A DNA stretch of 10,553 bases from Alphaproteobacteria bacterium UBA6187 (GTDB lineage Bacteria; Pseudomonadota; Alphaproteobacteria; Rickettsiales; UBA6187). The first letter of the stretch is position 1. Every line of letters starts with the position of its first letter. Both the position numbers and the translations under genes were made by a program. A model generated the notes under the pieces. That model made no database searches and had not been told where the DNA came from. It saw only the letters and a program-made list of their open reading frames with translations. The DNA is taken from the NCBI GenBank assembly GCA_002422795.1, contig DITJ01000075.1, forward strand, positions 4,268 through 14,820. The letters are read 5' to 3'. Positions 7,067 to 10,553 of this stretch are shown in pieces.

Positions 7067-7212
7067 TAGGCACTGTTAGCAAATTCGCTATAACGTAGCG
7101 AAAATGGTGTTTTTTGAGAAACGGAGCGCAGCGTATATAGACATACGTGAGCACCGTATCGCAGAAAACCCCATTTACAGCAAGATATAGTAGAATTTGC
7201 TAACAGTGCCTA
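7067..7212. mobile_element. MITE-like palindromic element, copy 1 (complete)
   Basis: The ends are a perfect 19-base inverted repeat, TAGGCACTGTTAGCAAATT and its complement. The outermost TA is on both sides of a 142-bp core, consistent with a TA target duplication. The interior is also a long imperfect palindrome (AAATGGTGTTTTTTGAG... against ...GCAGAAAACCCCATTT), with a small hairpin CGCTA-TAACG-TAGCG at 7086-7100. There is no ORF, so it would be non-autonomous. It is nearly identical to the copy at 9141-9287, and the copy starting at 10530 matches its first 24 bases exactly. TA flanks are usual for IS630/Tc1-type transposition, while the GGCACTGTT tip also recalls IS6-type ends. The parent transposase is unknown. 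Confidence 0.88.
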
Positions 7213-7328
7213 ATAGTTATGTGGCAATCATCCGCTCACATATCTACAGGGAAACAAAGCTACCATGCTTTGGAAAGTATATATAATAAAAACTGCTGGG
7301 TGAATAGTTATTTTAGCTATACCTAATT

Positions 7329-7345
7329 ATTATGCAGGGGTCTTT
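7329..7345. repeat. solo end of a second element family
   Basis: ATTATGCAGGGGTCTTT is identical over 17 bases to the right end of the element at 9408-9551. No matching opposite end is visible within several hundred bases, so this is either a decayed copy or a relic. It lies about 230 bases upstream of the outer membrane protein gene and could act as a weak terminator half (AGGGGTCTTTT). Confidence 0.55.
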
Positions 7346-7571
7346 TATAAAGTCTTAATATCCTCCCTTTAAATTAGTATAGCGATTTTATGGCCTGAGG
7401 GCTTAATTATAGTTATAGAAAATGTAACGCTTAATTTCTTCTGTATTTGAAATTGCCGCTATTTATCAGCTCGCTGGTATTACTAAGATTTGATGAATAG
7501 AATTTATATATAGATTATTGGGTTAGTTATAGGTTTAGGTAAAAAACAAATCACACTACAGGAGGTTTAGG

Positions 7572-8183
7572 ATGAAAAGAATTGCGTTAGGTGCATTAGC
7601 AACAATATTTGCAGCTGGTTCTGCAAATGCGGCAATGTTGGATAATACACCATGGTATGTAAGTTTAGGCGGGGATTTAACTTGGATAACCGATACTGAT
7701 ATAGAAAGCGGTGCCGCTGGTACCGTTGAATTCGAAATAGGTGGCGGAGCTAATTTAGCAGCAGGTTATAAGATTGCAAATATTGATGGTACGCTTACAG
7801 GCATAAGGACGGAACTGGAATTAGGATATCATAGTGCAGAAGTTGATAATGCTAATGGCTCTTTGAAGTTTGGCACAATAATGGCGAATTTATATTATGA
7901 TATCCCAACTTCTTTAGGGTTCACGCCATTTATAGGAGCAGGGGTGGGTGCCGCACGGCTTTATCTTTCAAGGGATGCGGGCATCGGCAATACCGATGAT
8001 GATGCTAACTCGTTTGCATATCAGGGAGTAGCTGGTGTTTCTTATACTCCTGAAGCAATGCCAACTACCGACTTGTTTATCAGTTACCGTTACTTAGGTA
8101 TCTATCAACCAGAGTTTGGCAATATAGAACTGGAATCGGTGCATACCAATAGCGTGGAAGTGGGGCTGAGGTATCATTTCTAA
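7572..8183 (+). CDS. outer membrane beta-barrel protein (opacity/surface-antigen type)
   Basis: This 203-aa protein starts with a clear signal peptide (MKRIALGALATIFAAGSANA, cleavage predicted after A20) and ends in Tyr-His-Phe. A terminal Phe is the usual signal for insertion of barrels by the BAM machinery. Alternating hydrophobic strands are visible throughout: WYVSLGGDLTWI at the first strand, NLAAGYKI, TELELGYHSAE, GTIMANLYYDI, and TPFIGAGVGAARLYLS near 117-132. FAYQGVAGVSYTP, DLFISYRYLGIY and SVEVGLRYHF close the protein. The pattern fits an eight-stranded opacity-type porin or surface antigen, as in many host-associated alphaproteobacteria. A strong AGGAGG site lies 8 bases before the ATG. 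It is the first gene of the plus-strand cluster. The exact subfamily and any ligand are unknown. Confidence 0.88.
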   Translation: MKRIALGALATIFAAGSANAAMLDNTPWYVSLGGDLTWITDTDIESGAAGTVEFEIGGGANLAAGYKIANIDGTLTGIRTELELGYHSAEVDNANGSLKFGTIMANLYYDIPTSLGFTPFIGAGVGAARLYLSRDAGIGNTDDDANSFAYQGVAGVSYTPEAMPTTDLFISYRYLGIYQPEFGNIELESVHTNSVEVGLRYHF

Positions 8184-8223
8184 TGCGATATATTTTATTT
8201 TTAACACTAATGGGAGAACGAAA

Positions 8224-8472
8224 ATGTCAAAGAATTTTAATAAAAGCGTAAATAATAATTATCCAAAACCAGAAAGGGAAAGGGACGCAACTGAAGAGAC
8301 AGACCTTTCCGGCGCTATAGGGCGTGAATACCGCCAACTTGCAGAAAATGCACAGCAAAAAGCGTATGAATTGCGTGATGTTGCTGTAGATCGCGTTCGT
8401 AGTAATCCGCTTGGTGCATCTGCTGCTATTTTTGCAGTCGGGCTGATACTAGGAGCTTTGCTACGCAAGTAA
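8224..8472 (+). CDS. DUF883/ElaB-YqjD-like small tail-anchored protein
   Basis: This 82-aa protein has a charged, helical N-terminal two thirds (PERERDATEETDL, then AIGREYRQLAENAQQKAYEL). A C-terminal membrane helix follows, RSNPLGASAAIFAVGLILGALLRK (59-82). The R-x-N-P junction followed by a Gly-rich helix ending in basic residues is the hallmark of DUF883 proteins such as ElaB and YqjD. In E. coli these are stress-induced and YqjD binds ribosomes at the inner membrane. The orthologous role here is inference. The N-terminal 20 residues are Asn/Lys-rich and probably disordered. GGGAGA precedes the ATG, and the preceding gene ends 40 bases upstream, so co-transcription is plausible. Confidence 0.82.
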   Translation: MSKNFNKSVNNNYPKPERERDATEETDLSGAIGREYRQLAENAQQKAYELRDVAVDRVRSNPLGASAAIFAVGLILGALLRK

Positions 8473-8476
8473 ATTA

Positions 8477-8597
8477 TATAGCACTTCCTAGGTTCTGTTG
8501 AGTTTTTTGTAATTGTACAAGTCTCTGGGATATGGATCCCGGACAGCAATCAAAATCTCAACAGAACCTAGTAAAAATGAAAAGCATAAGTGCTATA
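8477..8597. terminator. hairpin downstream of the DUF883-like gene, interrupted by an element
   Basis: TATAGCACTT (8477-8486) and AAGTGCTATA (8588-8597) are perfect 10-base complements that flank the small element at 8488-8571. Removing that element would leave a 10-bp stem with a loop of about 20 bases right after the stop codon of the upstream gene, possibly a former terminator or attenuator. There is no T-run, so the terminator role is weak. The structural observation is firm. Confidence 0.5.
8488..8571. mobile_element. small MITE-like element with TA flanks (third family)
   Basis: Perfect 15-base inverted ends CTAGGTTCTGTTGAG and CTCAACAGAACCTAG bound an 84-bp segment without a gene. Inside, complementarity continues partly (GTCTCTGGGATATGGATCCCGG region). 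The TA adjoining GGTTCTGTT is present at both ends, as in the 142-bp family, and the tips share the form GG--CTGTT. This suggests mobilisation by a related transposase. It sits between the DUF883-like and the stress protein genes, inside an older hairpin. Confidence 0.75.
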
Positions 8598-8633
8598 AAT
8601 ATTATCCATAAACAAAATATAAAGGAATTTGCT

Positions 8634-9128
8634 ATGTCAGATACTATAACAGGAATTTTTAATAAACCTAACCAGGCAGAAGCAGCTTTAAGCGATCTGG
8701 AAAAGCTTGGGATTAATAAAGAGCGCATCAGCGTTATAATGACAGACCGCACACGCGGTAAAGCTTTTAATATTGAAAAAGGCAACAAAGCTGGTGAAAG
8801 TGCTGCAATAGGCGCTTCTGTAACCGGTGTTGTTGCTGCAATTGCGGCAGGGCTTACTGCGGTTGGAAGTATGGTGATACCTGGAGTAAACCTTGTAGCT
8901 GTTGGTCCTTTTGTTGCTGCACTTGCAGGGGCTGGCGCAGGGGCTGCGGCAGGCGGGATTATCGGCGCACTTGTTGGCCTTGGCATTCCTGAATATGAAG
9001 CTAAGCTTTATGAAAAGGAAATTAAGGACGGCGGAGTATTAATTGCTGTTGAAGCTAAAAATGATGAAGAAGAAAAAGCTGTTAAAGACATTCTTCAGGG
9101 CAATAAGGCAAAAAATATCGCTGCTTAA
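8634..9128 (+). CDS. YflT-type general stress protein with glycine-rich hydrophobic core
   Basis: The start is taken at 8634, where AAAGGA lies 7 bases upstream. The longer frame from 8532 begins inside a repeat element and its extra 34 residues look like translated repeat. The resulting 164-aa protein opens with ITGIFNKPNQAEAALSDLEK (5-24) and LGINKERISVIMTD, the ferredoxin-like N-terminus of general stress protein YflT/17M-type domains. Residues 54-118 are rich in Gly and Ala, with alternating small residues (GASVTGVVAAIAAGL, then ALAGAGAGAAAGGIIGALVG), resembling a membrane-inserting glycine zipper. The C-terminal part (GGVLIAVEAKNDEEEKAVKD) returns to a soluble fold that completes the domain. 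The cellular role is unknown. Expression under stress is inferred from the family name and the DUF883-like neighbour. Confidence 0.83.
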   Translation: MSDTITGIFNKPNQAEAALSDLEKLGINKERISVIMTDRTRGKAFNIEKGNKAGESAAIGASVTGVVAAIAAGLTAVGSMVIPGVNLVAVGPFVAALAGAGAGAAAGGIIGALVGLGIPEYEAKLYEKEIKDGGVLIAVEAKNDEEEKAVKDILQGNKAKNIAA

Positions 9129-9140
9129 TTATAATATGCA

Positions 9141-9287
9141 TAGGCACTGTTAGCAAAATCGCTATAACGTAGCGAAAATGGTGTTTTTTGAGAAACGGAG
9201 CGTAGCGTATATAGACATACGTGAGTACCGTATCGCAGAAAAACTCCATTTGCAGCAAGATATAGTAGAATTTGCTAACAGTGCCTA
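9141..9287. mobile_element. MITE-like palindromic element, copy 2 (complete)
   Basis: It has the same TA-flanked GGCACTGTT ends and the same interior as the copy at 7067-7212, with a 143-bp core. Only a handful of substitutions and a one-base length change in the AAAAACTCC/AAAACCCC run separate them. It follows the stress protein stop by 13 bases, so its long palindrome could also act as a transcript-end hairpin. It has no ORF. Confidence 0.88.
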
Positions 9288-9312
9288 GTGAGTTGCGCTA
9301 AGGCTCACTAGG
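9284..9312. terminator. hairpin at the right edge of element copy 2
   Basis: CCTAGTGAG (9284-9292) and CTCACTAGG (9304-9312) form a perfect 9-bp stem with an 11-base loop. The first four bases belong to the inserted element, so the original hairpin was probably TAGTGAG/CTCACTA, interrupted at its base. It lacks a U-run, so it is either a weak terminator or a simple inverted repeat. Confidence 0.4.
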
Positions 9313-9407
9313 AATACACCCCATTCCTTAACTTTATTACAAAGTTACTTTATCTCCCTGAATTTAGAATAGAATAATTATACGACTGACAATAAACTAG
9401 TTATATC

Positions 9408-9551
9408 AAAGACCTCTACATAACGATATTTTTTTGGTGATTTCGTCGTCAAGTCCGTCCTCAAATCCTAATGTACGTCCATGTACTTACGGTTCTGCGG
9501 GCGGGTATTCCTAGAACTCACTCAAAAAACCCTCATTATGCAGGGGTCTTT
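9408..9551. mobile_element. MITE-like element of a second family with ATC duplication
   Basis: The left end AAAGACCTCTACATAA and the right end TTATGCAGGGGTCTTT are inverted repeats with two mismatches over 16 bases. Both are flanked by ATC (9405-9407 and 9552-9554), a plausible 3-bp target duplication. The 144-bp body has no ORF. A short inner repeat, TAATGTAC...GTACTTA near 9470-9488, can pair. The AAAGACC tip recalls IS5-group ends. That family call is uncertain. The right end lies only about 38 bases before the next start codon. Confidence 0.75.
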
Positions 9552-9589
9552 ATCTGAGATTTAATTGTGTAACATTAATGGAGGTTGGT

Positions 9590-10516
9590 ATGAATAGTAA
9601 TAAACGTAACCAGGGGGCCAGCAGGGATGAAGACGATAGATTCAGAAATAACGAACAAAATAATCAACGCAATAGCAATACTCGTTATTCTGATAATAAT
9701 AACACCCCTAATTCCCGCACTAATCAAAAAAGGGGCTTTGAAGGGGATATAAAAGAAAGATACCCTGAAACCGACCAGCAAAATTATCGTGATGAGAGGA
9801 GTTACTCTGAAAGCCAACGATCGCGTGGCAACAGGGATACTGATAATTATGGCATCTCTTCGCGCTCTTCCAGATATAATGAAGGTGGTTATGGCCAAGG
9901 CGGGGATTATTATGAGAACCGTGCTTCGGGCGATAACAGGGATTATGATGATTACGGCAGTTCCGCCCGTTATTCATCCTCAGGCGCTAGAAGGGGCGGC
10001 GAAAACTCCGAAGGCTATGGGACTGGCAGGCCAGGCTATGGTAACGACAGGGAAGAATATGGGGTAAACCGCTCCTCCCGCAGTAATAGAGATCATGATG
10101 ATGATCGCTCTTCTGGTTCCCGTAGGGGCAGTAGTTCATCGGGTAGTTCTGAAGGTTATTCTGATTCCGGCAGGCAAGGCTATGGAAATCGCGGTAATGA
10201 TGAGAATTATTACGGAGGTGGCTACAGGGGCGAAATAGACGAAGATTCTTCGCGTTCTTCTTCCCGCAGTAGAAGCCGCTTAAGTGATAGCCAGGGAGAT
10301 TATGGCAGCTACGATGACTTTGCCGATAATGATAGGCAAAGCCAGGGAGGCCGCAATTCAAGCCAGATTGCAGAAATTGGCAATCAGGATATAATCGGCT
10401 CATCTTCCCGTTCTGCTGTCGGAGGAAAAAAACGCAAAACAACCGGCATAACAGGTTCGGGCAAAGGCCTGGGTGGCACTGCAAGTCGTGCTGAAGTTAG
10501 TAATAGTGATGATTAA
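9590..10516 (+). CDS. intrinsically disordered G/S/R/Y/D/N-rich repeat protein
   Basis: The start at 9590 is chosen because GGAGG ends 5 bases before it. An ATG at 9578 lies just upstream of that site. The 308-aa product has almost no hydrophobic residues: no Cys or Trp, two Leu, three Val and three Phe. It should be fully disordered. The N-terminus (1-78) is Asn/Arg/Asp-rich. From about 80 to 201 degenerate repeats can be aligned: GNRDTDNYGISSRSSRYNEG (80-99), DNRDYDDYGSSARYSSSGAR (115-134) and SNRDHDDDRSSGSRRGSSSS (165-184). Each is followed by Glu-Gly-Tyr/Gly-Tyr-Gly segments. Residues 220-230 are an Arg-Ser run (SSRSSSRSRSR), and KKRK lies at 280-283. There is no signal peptide or membrane segment. 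The composition resembles RNA-binding or phase-separating low-complexity proteins, but that is analogy only. I do not recognise a family. The stop precedes another repeat element by 13 bases. Confidence 0.75.
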   Translation: MNSNKRNQGASRDEDDRFRNNEQNNQRNSNTRYSDNNNTPNSRTNQKRGFEGDIKERYPETDQQNYRDERSYSESQRSRGNRDTDNYGISSRSSRYNEGGYGQGGDYYENRASGDNRDYDDYGSSARYSSSGARRGGENSEGYGTGRPGYGNDREEYGVNRSSRSNRDHDDDRSSGSRRGSSSSGSSEGYSDSGRQGYGNRGNDENYYGGGYRGEIDEDSSRSSSRSRSRLSDSQGDYGSYDDFADNDRQSQGGRNSSQIAEIGNQDIIGSSSRSAVGGKKRKTTGITGSGKGLGGTASRAEVSNSDD

Positions 10517-10529
10517 TTAAAAATAATCC

Positions 10530-10553
10530 TAGGCACTGTTAGCAAATTCGCTA
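10530..10553. mobile_element. MITE-like palindromic element, copy 3 (cut by window end)
   Basis: The final 24 bases, beginning TAGGCACTGTTAGC, are identical to the first 24 bases of copy 1 (7067-7090). The rest of the element presumably continues beyond the window. It again sits a short distance (13 bases) after a stop codon, as copy 2 does. Confidence 0.8.

Larger units (their letters stand above)
6883..7571. promoter_or_regulatory. divergent intergenic region with promoters and repeats
   Basis: This 689-bp gap between the divergent ispA and outer-membrane-protein genes must carry promoters for both directions. For the minus strand, TTGATA (6934-6929) is a -35 candidate, with TATTAA or TTATTA 18-19 bases further as a poor -10. 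For the plus strand, TTGATG at 7490-7495 is followed by TATATAGATTAT around 7507-7518. Both are weak guesses. The region also holds a palindrome (6937-7016), a complete MITE-like element (7067-7212) and a solo element end (7329-7345). The remaining sequence is AT-rich without a supported ORF. Confidence 0.4.
9129..9589. promoter_or_regulatory. 461-bp intergenic region made largely of two mobile elements
   Basis: About two thirds of this gap is repeat: the 142-bp family copy at 9141-9287, a hairpin joined to it (9284-9312), and a second element at 9408-9551. Only about 95 bases (9313-9407) are unique and AT-rich, so the promoter of the disordered-protein gene either lies there or is provided by the second element. 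GGAGG at 9580-9584 is the ribosome binding site for the ATG at 9590. Confidence 0.5.

Noticed and set aside
8532..8633. N-terminal extension of the stress protein from an ATG at 8532
   Set aside because: The extra 34 codons read through the right half of a repeat element and lack a ribosome site, whereas ATG 8634 has AAAGGA 7 bases upstream and begins the conserved domain.
7067..9287. Paired 142-bp repeats considered as ends of one composite transposon
   Set aside because: Each copy is itself a complete inverted-repeat element with its own TA flanks, no transposase lies between them, and a third copy follows, so independent insertions are simpler.
9531..9551. Simple rho-independent terminator (CCCT...AGGGG followed by TCTTT)
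   Set aside because: The hairpin is real, but it coincides with the end of an inverted-repeat element matching 9408-9423 and with the solo copy at 7329-7345, so it is better explained as an element end, though it may still terminate transcripts.
9575..10484. Long minus-strand frames opposite the disordered-protein gene
   Set aside because: They arise from the skewed codon content of the low-complexity gene on the plus strand. They have no start signals, and their His/Tyr/Cys-rich products look like antisense shadow.
1..10553. CRISPR array, tRNA or rRNA genes
   Set aside because: I saw no regularly spaced direct repeats and no tRNA-like or rRNA-like sequence. All short repeats here are inverted and dispersed.

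Overview
The window looks like a piece of an AT-rich alphaproteobacterial chromosome with many small palindromic repeats and several decaying genes. The best guess is a host-associated Rickettsiales- or Holosporales-like bacterium. This rests on the low GC, gene remnants lying inside an otherwise intact directon, abundant MITE-like palindromes, and a small opacity-type outer membrane protein. The taxonomic call is inference, because no rRNA or other marker gene is present.

Left part (1-607): no convincing gene. It holds a 147-bp imperfect palindrome at 225-371. A plus-strand gene for a long (400 aa) lactate/malate dehydrogenase-family protein follows (608-1810). Its stop overlaps the stop of a convergent minus-strand gene.

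Central minus-strand directon (6882 down to 1807), in transcription order: farnesyl-diphosphate-type polyprenyl synthase, secreted glutathione peroxidase, TIGR03032-family protein, DUF1275 membrane protein (ATGA overlap with the previous gene), a C-terminal remnant of a type II NADH dehydrogenase with an internal deletion, D-3-hydroxybutyrate dehydrogenase, a frameshifted N-terminal remnant of a patatin-like hydrolase, the tail of an unidentified gene coupled by ATGA to the last gene, and a DUF3307 membrane protein. Gaps are a few bases or overlaps, so this is probably one operon or a few. The dehydrogenase next to a broken patatin suggests a former polyhydroxybutyrate/ketone-body module that has lost its depolymerase-like partner.

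Divergent intergenic region (6883-7571): two palindromic repeats, one of them copy 1 of a 142-bp TA-flanked MITE-like element, plus a solo end of another element. Promoters for both directions should lie here.

Right plus-strand cluster (7572-10516): a secreted beta-barrel outer membrane protein, a DUF883/ElaB-like tail-anchored small protein, a YflT-type general stress protein with a glycine-rich hydrophobic core, and a 308-aa intrinsically disordered Gly/Ser/Arg/Tyr/Asp/Asn protein with degenerate repeats and an RS-dipeptide run. The last two genes of this envelope/stress-type cluster are each preceded by mobile palindromic elements, and the same 142-bp element begins again at the right edge. 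The disordered protein and the repeat families are the least explained and most interesting parts of the window.
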